Source of the DNA: Halobacteriovorax sp. DA5
GTDB lineage: Bacteria; Bdellovibrionota; Bacteriovoracia; Bacteriovoracales; Bacteriovoracaceae
Length of the DNA stretch: 64,000 bases
Direction of reading: 5' to 3'
Assembly (NCBI RefSeq): GCF_002903145.1
Contig: NZ_PPDJ01000001.1
Span: 620,001-684,000, forward strand
In this document: positions 36,409 to 46,918 of the stretch, piece by piece
Layout of the letters: every line of letters starts with the position of its first letter
Numbering within the stretch: the stretch's first letter is position 1
Program-made: the position numbers and the translations under genes
Notes under the pieces: generated by a model
Databases searched by the model: none
What the model was told of the DNA's origin: nothing
The model's input: the letters and a program-made list of their open reading frames with translations, nothing else

Positions 36409-39400
36409 ATGAAAGTTGTTAAATCATCGATTATCCTATTATTCACGATTAACTCAACTTATGCCAATGGCAATATTGGTTTATTGCAAAATGATCCATT
36501 GTTACCAGACGGTGCAGTATTGATCGGCAATGGTATGGTTATGGGAACAGGCGCTGGTGTTGGCATTGATAATATATCGATGGGATTAGTTGAACAAGTT
36601 AGTGACTATGCGAAAAAGAGTGTTGATATCGAACAGTCACTACGCCGTAAACGTCTTCAATTCTTCGAAAACCCAGATAAGTTTTCTAATAGAGTTGCAC
36701 CTATTAGATATGATGCAAACTTTATTACTTCGGGATTTATGAGTCCTATTCTATTAGATGGTGATTCACAAATGAGTGACTTTGATCCCGAAGGAGATGC
36801 AATTAGCTTAGTAGGGGAAGACACAAATAAACAGCCATCCGCTACTTTAAATTTTAAAATTGGAAATTATGTATCGACGAGCTATTTATATTCATCTCCA
36901 AGAGCGTCCCTTTTTAATAGTGGCTGGAGTACTCCCGTCAGTGAAGGATGGGGTTCTTCAAGCTATGATTTTTATCAAAGCTATAAACCATGCCCTGGAA
37001 ATAAGGCCTTAACTGATGGACTAGGCGATAGTGCTCAATTCTTAGAAAGCTTTATGTATAAACTTGATACTCGTTTTATGGGGTGCTCTGATGAGTATTT
37101 AACAGTTGTTGATGATGGCTATAATTTAAAGCCAATGATTGATACTAAGAAATTTTGTAAGTGTGCTAGCGAAATTTCACATGAAGATAATGTTGAAGAA
37201 CAGATTGAAAATAAAGATGTTCTCGATGACTTTGCTGATAAGCTCTATGGAAAGCTTCTTGCTCACCGAATGAAGAACTTTGCAGAGTTTTTAGAGCGTT
37301 CAAAAGGTCGTTTTGATGAATTTGAAAAAGGTAAAGATTCAGTCGACTCATATAGCTGTTCTAGCAAGAACGTTGAGGCCCTTAGTAAAAAGTTAAAGGG
37401 ATGTTTTGGTGGAAGTGCTGCAATCGCAATTGATAAAGCGTTAGAACTTGATGGGACAAAAGATTCAAGAGGTTTCTTCTCCAGCCTTATTCCTTTAGGA
37501 GAGTCTGGTAAATTAGGACGATCAAAAGATCGTATGGCCCAGCTTTTCTCAAAGGTTAATGAGAAAACGATATCTAAGCCAGCTTACGAAAAGGGTGAAG
37601 ACCAAAAAGTTAAGGAATTTGCTGAGATCTTTATTTTACAATATGAAAAGCATAGTAAGGATATACTTGGTTTTCCTCGCTCTTATGTTGATGAGTTAAA
37701 TGCCTATATTCAAAGTGACCCTGTTATGCTTGGTGCATACCTAGACTTCAAAAAGAATGAGCTTGAAGTTATGGATAGTATTCTTAAAGCTAAGGCCAGT
37801 GATGAAAATAGAAGAGCTATCAATAGCTATGTGAGATTAGATCAGCAGTATCTTTCTCAAGTTCAAGAAGATATGCTACAGCTTCAATTTGCAACATCAA
37901 TCTTTTCTAAAACACTACCTCGTCTTATTGACGGTTCTTCTAAGGCAACTATTGCACAAATTTCTAAGGCATTTAATGATCTTGAAATGGGTAATGAAGA
38001 AGGTGTTAAGGCAATGGGGGATATCTATAGCGTAATGAAAGAACAACATGAACAAGAGCTTAGGCTTTCATGTCGTGATCAAATTATGTTCTTAGAGGAA
38101 TCTTGTAATGAGGACAATGCTCAAGAGGTAATGTCTTCTGTATCTACTGAGGAATTTATTGCTATTAATGATAGTGTTGATGGTGTTAATTCTGAAGATG
38201 TTTCGATAAACGCTAAAAAATACTGTGTCGCTATGAATAAGGGGTTATTTAAAGACTCTGAAAGAACGGTTTTAAGCGTTGAGGTAGCATCGCAGTCAGT
38301 TGTTGATGAAATTAGGTCTGTCTATGATCCATCAAGTGATATTGCTTCAAAAAGAAAAAGTAATGATGAAAATAATGTTGCAAATGGTGCACTTGGTGGC
38401 TTTACTGAAAGAGCAAATACAGCAGGACAAATTATCAGTAATGGACAACAGGATGCTTCAGGAGTTGCAGGCGATGGTAGCTCAAGTGAGTATAACTTTG
38501 ATGAAGCGGCTCAATTTTTAGAAAGCTATAATAGTTCAAACTCTTCATTACCATCTAATAGTTTTGCAAGTTCGAATGTTATTGATAACAACTCTCTGCA
38601 ATCAATGATTCAAAATCCGTCAACATCTGTTAAGTCTCTTGAAGATGTGAAAATAAGAGTTGAGGATGAAGCCGAGGCAATTGCGAAAGAGCTTGAAGAG
38701 AACCGAAACTCTACAGCTGTTTCTACTGATGAAGCGAGTCAGAGTGCGGAGCTTAGAGCTGAGCTTGCTGCACTTAAAGCACAAATAGCAGAGCTTAATA
38801 CTGCTATAACTGCAAAGTCTGAAAAACCTATTGATGAAGATGATCCTGAAAGAGAAAAGCGTATTGCAGCTCAAAGAAATAAAGTAATGTCTAATATAGC
38901 TGCAAGTAGTGGTTTTGGTGGAGGTCGTCGAGATGCGGCACCTGCAGGAAATACTAGAGCTGTACAGCAGGCGTCTAGTGGATCGAGTATTCCTTCAAAT
39001 CTTTCTGCTGGAGCTGGAGGCAGTTCTTCATCGGCCGGTACAGGAATTAGTGCGATCAATCGACTAGGTGCAACTGGTGGACTAGGACTTACAGCAGGCT
39101 CTTCTTCACGTGCTTCTTCTGGAGCAGTAGCAGGTGATAATATTGCTAAAAGTGATCAACGCTTAGTTGCAAAAGCTATTGCTGAAGGGAATAACAGTGT
39201 TGTTCTTGCCGATGGCCGTGTCTATTATATTGGTCATGATGAAGATGGAAATGTGATTCTTTCTGAAACAGCAGAAGAAGTATTAGCTGGTGTGACGAGT
39301 CCTGAGCAAGAAGGACCTCAACTTCCTACTCCTAAGGCCGAAGACGGTCCTAAGCGTGAAATTGCTTCTGAAGGTGAAGAAGTAAAAGTTCCTGGCGAGG

Positions 39401-39447
39401 ATAGTATTTATACTAAGTTCTTAAATGCCGCAGAAATCAACGAATAG
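36409..39447 (+). CDS. Large secreted protein of unknown function, family member 1
   Basis: A signal peptide (VVKSSIILLFTINSTYANG) leads a 1012-residue exported protein. The N-terminal half is helical with sparse conserved cysteines, including CKCASE (Cys250, Cys252) and SYSCSSKN. A Ser/Asn-rich stretch, a coiled coil (LRAELAALKAQIAELNTAI) and a Gly/Ser/Ala-rich linker follow, and then a conserved C-terminal block (DQRLVAKAIAEG, YYIGHDEDGNVILS, SIYTKFLNAAEINE). The same blocks occur in the next gene, and the Cys pattern recurs in the interrupted gene at 58217. No enzyme motif is seen; an extracellular structural or surface role is possible. Preceded by a sigma-28-like site and AGGAAG. Confidence 0.8.
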   Translation: MKVVKSSIILLFTINSTYANGNIGLLQNDPLLPDGAVLIGNGMVMGTGAGVGIDNISMGLVEQVSDYAKKSVDIEQSLRRKRLQFFENPDKFSNRVAPIRYDANFITSGFMSPILLDGDSQMSDFDPEGDAISLVGEDTNKQPSATLNFKIGNYVSTSYLYSSPRASLFNSGWSTPVSEGWGSSSYDFYQSYKPCPGNKALTDGLGDSAQFLESFMYKLDTRFMGCSDEYLTVVDDGYNLKPMIDTKKFCKCASEISHEDNVEEQIENKDVLDDFADKLYGKLLAHRMKNFAEFLERSKGRFDEFEKGKDSVDSYSCSSKNVEALSKKLKGCFGGSAAIAIDKALELDGTKDSRGFFSSLIPLGESGKLGRSKDRMAQLFSKVNEKTISKPAYEKGEDQKVKEFAEIFILQYEKHSKDILGFPRSYVDELNAYIQSDPVMLGAYLDFKKNELEVMDSILKAKASDENRRAINSYVRLDQQYLSQVQEDMLQLQFATSIFSKTLPRLIDGSSKATIAQISKAFNDLEMGNEEGVKAMGDIYSVMKEQHEQELRLSCRDQIMFLEESCNEDNAQEVMSSVSTEEFIAINDSVDGVNSEDVSINAKKYCVAMNKGLFKDSERTVLSVEVASQSVVDEIRSVYDPSSDIASKRKSNDENNVANGALGGFTERANTAGQIISNGQQDASGVAGDGSSSEYNFDEAAQFLESYNSSNSSLPSNSFASSNVIDNNSLQSMIQNPSTSVKSLEDVKIRVEDEAEAIAKELEENRNSTAVSTDEASQSAELRAELAALKAQIAELNTAITAKSEKPIDEDDPEREKRIAAQRNKVMSNIAASSGFGGGRRDAAPAGNTRAVQQASSGSSIPSNLSAGAGGSSSSAGTGISAINRLGATGGLGLTAGSSSRASSGAVAGDNIAKSDQRLVAKAIAEGNNSVVLADGRVYYIGHDEDGNVILSETAEEVLAGVTSPEQEGPQLPTPKAEDGPKREIASEGEEVKVPGEDSIYTKFLNAAEINE

Positions 39448-39471
39448 AATTATCAATAAATTCACATATAG

Positions 39472-39498
39472 AAAAGACCAGCAATAGCTGGTCTTTTT
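39472..39498 (+). terminator. Rho-independent terminator after family member 1
   Basis: A perfect 11-bp stem (AAAAGACCAGC with GCTGGTCTTTT) on a 4-base loop, ending in Ts. The rest of the 39448-39786 interval is a non-coding leader region with a promoter-like site at 39731. Confidence 0.9.
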
Positions 39499-39730
39499 TA
39501 TTTTTTTTTACTTTTTTTTGAAAATAGAAAGTGTTGAAACGACGACTATTATTGGCGCAAGGAGATTTTGTTGTTTAGTCGCTATTTATTTATTTTTAAA
39601 CAGTTGTACACGTGAATTCAGTGAGTTTGCTCACCTCATAATTAAGTTATTTGTAGTGTGTTTAGAAAATATATTTTTAGCGTCCATAATATATTGAAGA
39701 AAGGAAGGGGCACAATAAGTTTTGGTCACT

Positions 39731-39757
39731 TAAGAGAATTCTTAATGCCACCGATAG
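39731..39757 (+). promoter_or_regulatory. Probable sigma-28-type promoter of the 883-residue gene
   Basis: TAAGAGAA (39731-39738), exactly 11 bases, then ACCGATAG (39750-39757). The ATG at 39787 lies 29 bases downstream, almost the same distance as in the paralogue at 36409, which supports both the site and the chosen start codon. Confidence 0.5.
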
Positions 39758-39786
39758 ACAAATTGGATCAGGTATCCGGGACGGAA

Positions 39787-42438
39787 ATGAAATTAATTAA
39801 AATATTTATTATTACGACATTGTTTACACTACAGAACACTACTCAAGCAGCCGCTATCCTAGGAGTCGCTGGAGGTTCGTTTTCTACACCACTTCAACAA
39901 AATCTACTAATGTTAAGTGAAGTCGATACGGTTATTGCTGATGCTGGTATCTATCTTCTTGAACAGGTTGATCACAACGAAAATACATTCAATGAGATTA
40001 GAAAGAATCGTATCCTTGGTACAAGTGATCCATTTGTGGAAATGGAGAAGTCTCTTGCAAAGTCTGGCTGTGTTGGTGATCGTAAGAGTTCATCTCCAGC
40101 TGATAATCAAATTGATCAAGTGACAAAAATGGAAATCAGTATGTCTCGTTATGGTAATGCATGTCGAGACACTTTATATAGTGTTGACCTTCAAGAAGGT
40201 GCTAAAGAGAAAATTAATGTTGAACAATACTGTGGTTGTGTAAGTAACGTTACAGCTTCTGTAACTCAAGAACAGGCATTAGTACCTAATTCAGATGAAG
40301 CATATAAGAGTAAGTTTCACTCTGCGATTGTGGCCAGCCGAGTTTATAATCTTTTTGATCTAATTAGAGACAATGCTGGACGATTAGAACGTTATCGTCA
40401 CAAACTAGCTATTAGAGATAAGAACTTTGATCGATTTACCTGTACAAAAAGTGATATTGATAAAATTAGTCAAAAAATTGAGTCTTGTTTAAGCCCTCAA
40501 GTTAGAAATGCAGTAGATAAGAAGCTTGGTTATAATTTGGATAATCTTATCAAAACAAGTACCGAAGGAGAGGCAAAGCAGCGCCTAAATCATGTTTTCA
40601 CAAAATCTAATACAGAAATCGATGATTATTTTGATGATAAAATCGCTGCTGAGAATGTTGCCCTCGATGGTAATGGCGGTAGTAAAAGAAACCGATTCAT
40701 TGATCTTTTCATTGTAAGATTCAATGAACAAAGAATTAGTGGTGAAGGATATTCGAAGTATTATAAAGATGATCTTAAAGCTTATGTTTATAATAACAAA
40801 ATATTTAGTCGTGAATTTTATAGTTTTAGAGAAAGAGAAATTGCAAAGTCAGATAAGTTAAGTCGCTCTCTTTATTATCAAACTGATGGTAAAGAAGGTC
40901 GCCTTGATTATGCTAATCAAGTCTTTACTGCAGAAGAAGAGGATCAATTTCTAATTCAATACGTATCCTTCTTTGGTTCAAAATTTATGAAATCAATGGT
41001 TCGTGACGCAGATGATTTTGAGCAAGTAACTAAGGCCTTAAAAGAAATTAAAAATCAAGGTGTTGATACTAAGAGCTTTATCTTTGATTCTCTTATGAAT
41101 CACTTAACAGATTTGAAAGAAGAAGTAATTAGTGAGTGTGAGAGTCGTATTGAAGAACTTGAGTATACTTGTGATCCTTCAAATTTTGATGATGTAATGA
41201 AAAGTGTATCTGCAGTTGAATTTACTGAGGCGAATGAGTCATTTGGTGGAAATGATATTGAAACAGCAGAGTTCTATTGTTCAGCTTTTAATAAAGGAGA
41301 GATCCCACAAACTATTGCGGGTGGGTATGGTAACTTTACTTCAACTTATGACCCTGCACTCGTTTTTGATGAAGTTCGTGGAAGTCACGGACAGCAAATT
41401 GCTTCAGTTAGAGAGTCTTATGAGAAGGGTGGCCTAGCAAATGCGTTTAATAATAATTCTAAATCAAATTCGAATATAGAAAATGTATCTGCAGATGCTA
41501 TCGATGATGGAGCCTTTTCTCAAACGGCAGAGTACCTAAATAAGAAGTATACAAATACACAAAATACTGGGATGGCACAAAGCTCGCAAATGGCTACGAT
41601 GGGACAGGCCCAAGTTGCTCAGGTGCAAACAAATACTGCTTCTCAAGTAAATGAAACAAAACATGAAAGAGTCGAGAGAGAGATTGAAAATCAAGTTGAG
41701 AAAATAGAAAATCAACTTGCATCAAGTGTTAATGACGATCAAGAAGCGCAAGAGCTTAGAAAGCAACTTAAAGAGTTAAAAGAACAACTGGCCAATGTTG
41801 CAAAAAATGCACTTGCAGTTAATGAAGAAAGCGCAAAGAGAAAAGAAAGAAGTATTGCTAGTGAGCAAAATTTTGCTGATGAGCGAGCGTTAGGTCACTT
41901 TGGTAGTAGTTCTTCTGCATACTCTCACTCTGGTGCAGCTCCATCTAGTGTAAGAGGAGGGGCCTCTGTTGGTTCAACTTCTGGCCGTGGTGGTGGAGCA
42001 TCAATAGCAGGTGCTGGGACTTCTGGATCAGCATCTTCAATCTCAGCTGCCCTTGGCGCAGCAGATATGGTATCAGGACTTAGTTTATCTAGTAATACAC
42101 GATCAGATGTACTATCGGTATCAGATAATCGAATAGGAAAGCAAGATCGTAAGCTAGTTGCTGATGCAATTTCAAAAGGTAGCAATCGCGTTGTCCTAGC
42201 AGATGGTCAGACATACTTCATTGGCCATGATGATGATGGGAACGTCATCCTTTCACAATCAAAAGATGCACTATTTGAGGTAGCAATGCTTTCTGAATTA
42301 GAGGGGCCCCAGTTAGAAGCAGATCAGATTAAAAAACTGGATAACGCAGGCCGCTCAATTGCCTCGGAGGCTTCAGAAGTAAGTTCTGAGGATAGTATCT
42401 ACTCTCAATTTCTCAATGCAGCAGAAATATCAGAATAA
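39787..42438 (+). CDS. Large secreted protein of unknown function, family member 2
   Basis: I start at ATG 39787, which gives a signal peptide (KLIKIFIITTLFTLQNTTQA) and 883 residues. A GTG at 39658 would put 43 residues of non-signal sequence in front and lie upstream of the predicted promoter. The protein parallels its neighbour at 36409: a helical domain with CGCVSN (Cys149, Cys151) and FTCTKSDIDKISQKIESC, an Asn/Gln-rich stretch, a coiled coil (QELRKQLKELKEQLANVA), a Gly/Ser-rich linker, and the conserved end DRKLVADAISKG, YFIGHDDDGNVILS, SIYSQFLNAAEISE. The pair arose by duplication. Function unknown. Confidence 0.8.
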   Translation: MKLIKIFIITTLFTLQNTTQAAAILGVAGGSFSTPLQQNLLMLSEVDTVIADAGIYLLEQVDHNENTFNEIRKNRILGTSDPFVEMEKSLAKSGCVGDRKSSSPADNQIDQVTKMEISMSRYGNACRDTLYSVDLQEGAKEKINVEQYCGCVSNVTASVTQEQALVPNSDEAYKSKFHSAIVASRVYNLFDLIRDNAGRLERYRHKLAIRDKNFDRFTCTKSDIDKISQKIESCLSPQVRNAVDKKLGYNLDNLIKTSTEGEAKQRLNHVFTKSNTEIDDYFDDKIAAENVALDGNGGSKRNRFIDLFIVRFNEQRISGEGYSKYYKDDLKAYVYNNKIFSREFYSFREREIAKSDKLSRSLYYQTDGKEGRLDYANQVFTAEEEDQFLIQYVSFFGSKFMKSMVRDADDFEQVTKALKEIKNQGVDTKSFIFDSLMNHLTDLKEEVISECESRIEELEYTCDPSNFDDVMKSVSAVEFTEANESFGGNDIETAEFYCSAFNKGEIPQTIAGGYGNFTSTYDPALVFDEVRGSHGQQIASVRESYEKGGLANAFNNNSKSNSNIENVSADAIDDGAFSQTAEYLNKKYTNTQNTGMAQSSQMATMGQAQVAQVQTNTASQVNETKHERVEREIENQVEKIENQLASSVNDDQEAQELRKQLKELKEQLANVAKNALAVNEESAKRKERSIASEQNFADERALGHFGSSSSAYSHSGAAPSSVRGGASVGSTSGRGGGASIAGAGTSGSASSISAALGAADMVSGLSLSSNTRSDVLSVSDNRIGKQDRKLVADAISKGSNRVVLADGQTYFIGHDDDGNVILSQSKDALFEVAMLSELEGPQLEADQIKKLDNAGRSIASEASEVSSEDSIYSQFLNAAEISE

Positions 42439-42457
42439 TTTCTTAGAATAAGCCGAT

Positions 42458-42483
42458 GCAAGGCGCGTTATAACGTGCCTTGC
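42458..42483. terminator. Near-perfect palindrome, possible terminator hairpin
   Basis: GCAAGGC and GCCTTGC enclose a centre of CGTTATAACG-type symmetry, giving 26 bases with a single mismatched pair (G/T). No T run follows, so it may be a weak terminator or an operator. It lies between the large secreted-protein gene and the leucine operon. Confidence 0.4.
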
Positions 42484-42551
42484 CTTGTCAAAATCCCTCA
42501 TAAATAGATAAAATTGCTCAGTTTTTATTACAAAAGTTAGAGGCAATTTCT

Positions 42552-44171
42552 ATGACAATTTCAGGGACGCTACCTATCGTTTCTAAGGTCGATCGATCAA
42601 GTGATGACTTTAGAGAGAATTTCAATTTTCATTTTTCAAATGTAGAAGAATTAAGAAACAAAGTTAAACATGCTCATATGGGTGGAGGAGAAAAGTCTGT
42701 TTCTCGTCACCACTCTCGTGGAAAATTATTACCACGTGAGCGTATTGATAAAATCCTCGATGCAGGATCTCCATTTATCGAATTATCATCTCTTGCTGCA
42801 AACGGCATGTATGGAATGGATATCCCAAGTGCTGGTATCGTAACAGGTATTGGTAAAGTACACGGTGTTTGGTGTATGTTCGTGGCCAATGATGCAACTG
42901 TTAAGGGTGGAACTTACTTTCCAATGACAGTTAAGAAACACTTAAGAGCGCAAGAGGTGGCACGTGAGAATCGCCTTCCATGTGTTTATCTTGTGGACTC
43001 TGGTGGAGCATTCTTACCAATGCAAGATGAAGTATTTCCAGATAAAGAACACTTTGGAAGAATCTTTTTTAATCAGGCCCAAATGTCTGCCCAAGGGATT
43101 CCACAAATTGCTGTTGTTCTTGGTTCATGTACTGCTGGTGGAGCTTACGTTCCTGCGATGGCGGATGAATCAATTATTGTAAAAGATAATGGGACGATCT
43201 TTTTAGGAGGACCTCCTCTAGTAAAAGCTGCAACAGGTGAAGAAGTTGATGCTCAAACTCTTGGTGGGGCAAAGGTTCACACTAGTGAGTCTGGTGTTGC
43301 TGACCACTTCGCTGAAGACGAAGACGACGCTCTTGCAATTACAAGATCAATTCTTGAAAATATAAACTTTGAGCAAAACGAAGATGACTTCAATTTTGAA
43401 ATGCCAAAGTATGATGCCGAAGATATTTACGGAATTCTTCCTCGTGATACGAAGAAGCCATTTGATATTAGAGAGATCATTGCTTGCCTTGTTGATGGTT
43501 CACGCTTTCATGAGTTTAAAGAGAAATACGGGCCAACACTGGTTTGTGGTTTCGCAAAGATTTGTGGAGAAAGAGTAGGGATCGTAGCTAATAACGGTAT
43601 TCTCTTTTCTGAATCGGCAATTAAAGGTTCTCACTTTATTCAGCTTTGCGGACAAAGAAATATTCCATTAGTTTTCCTACAAAATATTACTGGTTTCATG
43701 GTTGGTTCTAAATATGAAGCTGAAGGAATTGCAAAGCATGGTGCTAAAATGGTTACGGCCGTTTCAACTGTTAATGTTCCAAAGTTTACAGTTGTGATTG
43801 GTGGATCTTTTGGTGCTGGTAACTACGGTATGTGTGGTCGTGCTTATTCTCCTCGTTTCTTATGGATGTGGCCTAATGCTCGTATCTCAGTAATGGGTGG
43901 TGAGCAAGCAGCAGGAGTACTTGCAACTGTTCGTCAAGACGGGCTTGTTGCAAAAGGTGAAAAGCCGATGACGGCCGAAGAAGAAGCGAAGTTTAAACAA
44001 CCTATCTTAGATAAATACGAAAATGAAGGAAGCGCATATTATTCAACAGCAAGACTGTGGGATGATGGTGTGATTGAACCTCATAAAACTCGTGATATCT
44101 TAGGTGCGGCAATTAAAGCAAGCAAACAGGCTCCAATTGAAGAGACTAAGTTTGGTGTCTTTAGAATGTAG
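42552..44171 (+). CDS. liuB: Methylcrotonyl-CoA carboxylase, carboxyltransferase (beta) subunit
   Basis: The 539-residue protein has both carboxyltransferase halves: [19 protein letters not shown] and [18 protein letters not shown] with [15 protein letters not shown] in the first, then [17 protein letters not shown] and [18 protein letters not shown] in the second. The sequence signatures are those of MCC rather than propionyl-CoA carboxylase. It carboxylates 3-methylcrotonyl-CoA using the biotin carried by the alpha subunit encoded two genes downstream. First gene of the leucine-degradation operon. Confidence 0.95.
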   Translation: MTISGTLPIVSKVDRSSDDFRENFNFHFSNVEELRNKVKHAHMGGGEKSVSRHHSRGKLLPRERIDKILDAGSPFIELSSLAANGMYGMDIPSAGIVTGIGKVHGVWCMFVANDATVKGGTYFPMTVKKHLRAQEVARENRLPCVYLVDSGGAFLPMQDEVFPDKEHFGRIFFNQAQMSAQGIPQIAVVLGSCTAGGAYVPAMADESIIVKDNGTIFLGGPPLVKAATGEEVDAQTLGGAKVHTSESGVADHFAEDEDDALAITRSILENINFEQNEDDFNFEMPKYDAEDIYGILPRDTKKPFDIREIIACLVDGSRFHEFKEKYGPTLVCGFAKICGERVGIVANNGILFSESAIKGSHFIQLCGQRNIPLVFLQNITGFMVGSKYEAEGIAKHGAKMVTAVSTVNVPKFTVVIGGSFGAGNYGMCGRAYSPRFLWMWPNARISVMGGEQAAGVLATVRQDGLVAKGEKPMTAEEEAKFKQPILDKYENEGSAYYSTARLWDDGVIEPHKTRDILGAAIKASKQAPIEETKFGVFRM

Positions 44172-44193
44172 TGAAATAGAAGAAGGATTTTTT

Positions 44194-44985
44194 ATGACAG
44201 GATATACAAAAGAGATAAAAACAGGTGAAGAAAGTGGGATTTGTTTCATCACACTAAATCGCCCAGAAGTACATAATGCATTCAATGATGAGATGATTGC
44301 AGCACTTACAGAAGAGTTCCTAGCACTTGAAAATGATGACAGCGTCCGCGTTGTTGTTCTTACTGGTGCCGGAAAATCATTTTGCGCAGGAGCTGATCTA
44401 AATTGGATGAAAAAAATGAAAGACTATTCAATGGAAGAAAATATTGCGGACTCTAAAAAGTTAGCGGGACTATTTCATGCCATTAACAATCTTTCTAAGC
44501 CAGTCATTGGCCGAGTAAATGGCGCTGCCCTTGGTGGTGGAGTTGGTCTTGTTGCTTGTTGTGACTTTGTCATCGCAAGTGAGAGTGCAAAATTTGGTCT
44601 TACGGAAGTTAATCTTGGACTTGTTCCTGCGGTAATTTCTCCATTTGTTATGGCAAAAATTGGAGAGTCAAATGCTCGCCACCTATTTCTTACTGGTGAG
44701 AGATTTGATGGAGAACGTGCTCTTCAAATTGGCCTTATTCATAGAGTTTCTCTTGATCGCTACTATGATGCAGATATCGTCAATATGGCAAAAGAACTCA
44801 TTAAAGTTGCACCAAATGCACAGAGAGTTGCAAAGAAGTTAATTTTTGGTGTTAAAGAGCGTCTTGGAAATGATGAAGCAACAATGAATTACACTTGTGA
44901 AGTTATTGCTAAGCAGAGAATTTCTGATGAAGGTCAGGAAGGTATGACAGCATTACTTGAAAAAAGAAAACCAAACTGGAAGTAA
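44194..44985 (+). CDS. liuC: Methylglutaconyl-CoA hydratase
   Basis: ATG 44194, behind AGAAGGA, gives 263 residues and a normal crotonase start (ICFITLNRPEVHNAFND). FCAGADLNWMKKM and NGAALGGGVGLVACCDFV are typical of 3-methylglutaconyl-CoA hydratase (AUH/LiuC). An upstream in-frame ATG at 44104 would overlap liuB heavily. It hydrates 3-methylglutaconyl-CoA to HMG-CoA. Its position between the two carboxylase subunits is the usual liu order. Confidence 0.92.
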   Translation: MTGYTKEIKTGEESGICFITLNRPEVHNAFNDEMIAALTEEFLALENDDSVRVVVLTGAGKSFCAGADLNWMKKMKDYSMEENIADSKKLAGLFHAINNLSKPVIGRVNGAALGGGVGLVACCDFVIASESAKFGLTEVNLGLVPAVISPFVMAKIGESNARHLFLTGERFDGERALQIGLIHRVSLDRYYDADIVNMAKELIKVAPNAQRVAKKLIFGVKERLGNDEATMNYTCEVIAKQRISDEGQEGMTALLEKRKPNWK

Positions 44986-44992
44986 GTTATAT

Positions 44993-46906
44993 ATGGCAAC
45001 TATAAAGAAAATTGAGAAAGTATTAATCGCCAACCGCGCTGAGATTGCACTAAGAGTTATCAAAACTTGTCGCACTCTTGGAATTAAAACAGTAACTCTT
45101 TACACTTTTGAAGAAAGAAATCTTCCTCAAAGAGAATTTGCAGATGAGACTTATTACTTAGAAGGAAAACTTCTTAGTGAAACATATCTGAATATGGATA
45201 AGATCATTCAAATTGCAAAAGATAGTGGATGTGATGCAATTCACCCTGGTTATGGTTTCTTATCTGAAAACGCAATATTTGCTCAGAAAGTAACTGATGC
45301 AGGTCTTGTGTTTATTGGACCAACTCCTGAGCATATTGTTCTTATGGGAGATAAGAAAGGGTCTAAAGACAAGATGATTGAAATTGGTGTTCCTGTTATT
45401 CCAGGATACAATGGTGAAAATCAAGAACCTGAATTCTTAAAGTCTGAAGCTGATAAAATGGGCTATCCTGTACTGATTAAAGCATCTGCCGGTGGTGGTG
45501 GAAAAGGGATGAGGGTTGTTAATGACTCGAAAGACTTTCTTGCTGAACTTGAAAGTTGTAAGCGAGAGGCCCTAAGCTCATTTGGTTCCGATATTGTCTT
45601 GATTGAAAAATTCATAACAAGTCCACGCCATATTGAAATTCAAGTAATGAGTGATACTCACGGAAATCACTTTCACTTTTTTGAAAGAGAATGTTCAATT
45701 CAAAGACGTCACCAAAAAATTATTGAAGAGTCTCCTTCTTTGGCCCTAAGTGATGAGCTTCGTAAAAAGATGACTGATGCAGCTGTTAAGATTACAACGG
45801 CCATCGATTATCATGGTGCTGGTACTGTTGAATTAATTCTTGACGGTGAAAACTTCTATTTTCTTGAAATGAATACAAGATTACAGGTTGAGCACCCTGT
45901 CACTGAAATGGTAACAGGATATGATCTTGTCGAATTACAGCTTATGGCAGCAAGTGGTGAGAGATTTGAGTTTACTCAAGATGATATTAAGCAAGTCGGG
46001 CACGCTATTGAATGTCGTATCTATGCAGAAGATCCTGATAATGACTTTATGCCAGCAATTGGTCGCCTTGAATATATTGGGGATGCAATTGAGGGGATTC
46101 GTCTAGACACTGGTTATAAGAATGGAAACTCAATCACTGTTAACTTTGACCCAATGATTGCAAAAGTAATTACTTGGGGAGCTGAAAGAAATGAAGCTGT
46201 AGGAACAATGATTGCAGGTCTTAATCACCTTCCATTTGAAGGTTTAACAACAAATAATGACTATCTCGTAAGAATTTTAAAGCATGAGGCATTCCTTGCT
46301 GGTAACACTTATACTCACTTTGTAAAAACTTATGAAGCAGATCTTGCACCTGCTGAAGTTTATGCAGAAGAGATTGCTGCTGCTCTTGCTCACGATTTCT
46401 TAAAAGATGATATCATGTTTGATTCTTTTAGAATGAGCGGTGACCAAGGTGAAAAGAGAATTTATGACTTTGGAGAAAATACTTTTGAAGCTTTCTTCAA
46501 GTTCTCAGGTGTGAGTACTCTTGTTGTACGTTTTGAAGGCTTTACTTGTACTGTTGATATTGAAGAAGATGCTCTTTGGATTAACGAAGTTCCATTCCAT
46601 ATCTTAACGCAAAAGAATGCCTATATTGTAAATAGTAAGCGTGTTGAACTTTCACGAAGTGTTGCGAAGCGCTCTGGGGCTGCTACAGGTGAGGCCCATG
46701 AAATGAGCTCGCCAATGCCTGGGAAAATTCTTAAGGTTCTTGTTCAAGCAGGGCAAGAAGTTAAAATTGGTGATGCTCTAGTTGTTATGGAGGCCATGAA
46801 AATGGAACATACTGTAAAGGCATCTCGTGATGGTAAGATTGATGCTATACTAGTTCAAGAAGGCCAAACAATTGATGGTGGAGTTGACCTCGTAGAATTA
46901 AACTAA
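44993..46906 (+). CDS. liuD: Methylcrotonyl-CoA carboxylase, biotin-containing (alpha) subunit
   Basis: ATG 44993 opens a 637-residue protein beginning KVLIANRAEIALRV, the typical biotin carboxylase start. The ATP-grasp domain has KASAGGGGKGMR, ERECSIQRRHQK and EMNTRLQVEHPVTEM. The C-terminal carrier domain has SSPMPGKILKVLV and EAMKMEH, where Lys603 receives biotin. The linker is that of an MCC-type subunit. It provides carboxybiotin to LiuB. Gap to liuC is 7 bases. Confidence 0.95.
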   Translation: MATIKKIEKVLIANRAEIALRVIKTCRTLGIKTVTLYTFEERNLPQREFADETYYLEGKLLSETYLNMDKIIQIAKDSGCDAIHPGYGFLSENAIFAQKVTDAGLVFIGPTPEHIVLMGDKKGSKDKMIEIGVPVIPGYNGENQEPEFLKSEADKMGYPVLIKASAGGGGKGMRVVNDSKDFLAELESCKREALSSFGSDIVLIEKFITSPRHIEIQVMSDTHGNHFHFFERECSIQRRHQKIIEESPSLALSDELRKKMTDAAVKITTAIDYHGAGTVELILDGENFYFLEMNTRLQVEHPVTEMVTGYDLVELQLMAASGERFEFTQDDIKQVGHAIECRIYAEDPDNDFMPAIGRLEYIGDAIEGIRLDTGYKNGNSITVNFDPMIAKVITWGAERNEAVGTMIAGLNHLPFEGLTTNNDYLVRILKHEAFLAGNTYTHFVKTYEADLAPAEVYAEEIAAALAHDFLKDDIMFDSFRMSGDQGEKRIYDFGENTFEAFFKFSGVSTLVVRFEGFTCTVDIEEDALWINEVPFHILTQKNAYIVNSKRVELSRSVAKRSGAATGEAHEMSSPMPGKILKVLVQAGQEVKIGDALVVMEAMKMEHTVKASRDGKIDAILVQEGQTIDGGVDLVELN

Positions 46907-46918
46907 TTCGGATTAACT

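Noticed and set aside
39658..39786. GTG 39658 as the start of the large secreted protein
   Set aside because: It would bury the signal peptide 43 residues inside and lies upstream of the predicted promoter; ATG 39787 fits both.
42452..42459. GCCGATGC before the leucine operon, as a sigma-28 -10 box
   Set aside because: No TAAA-type -35 at the right spacing, a poor 3' half of the box, and a distance of over 90 bases to the gene.
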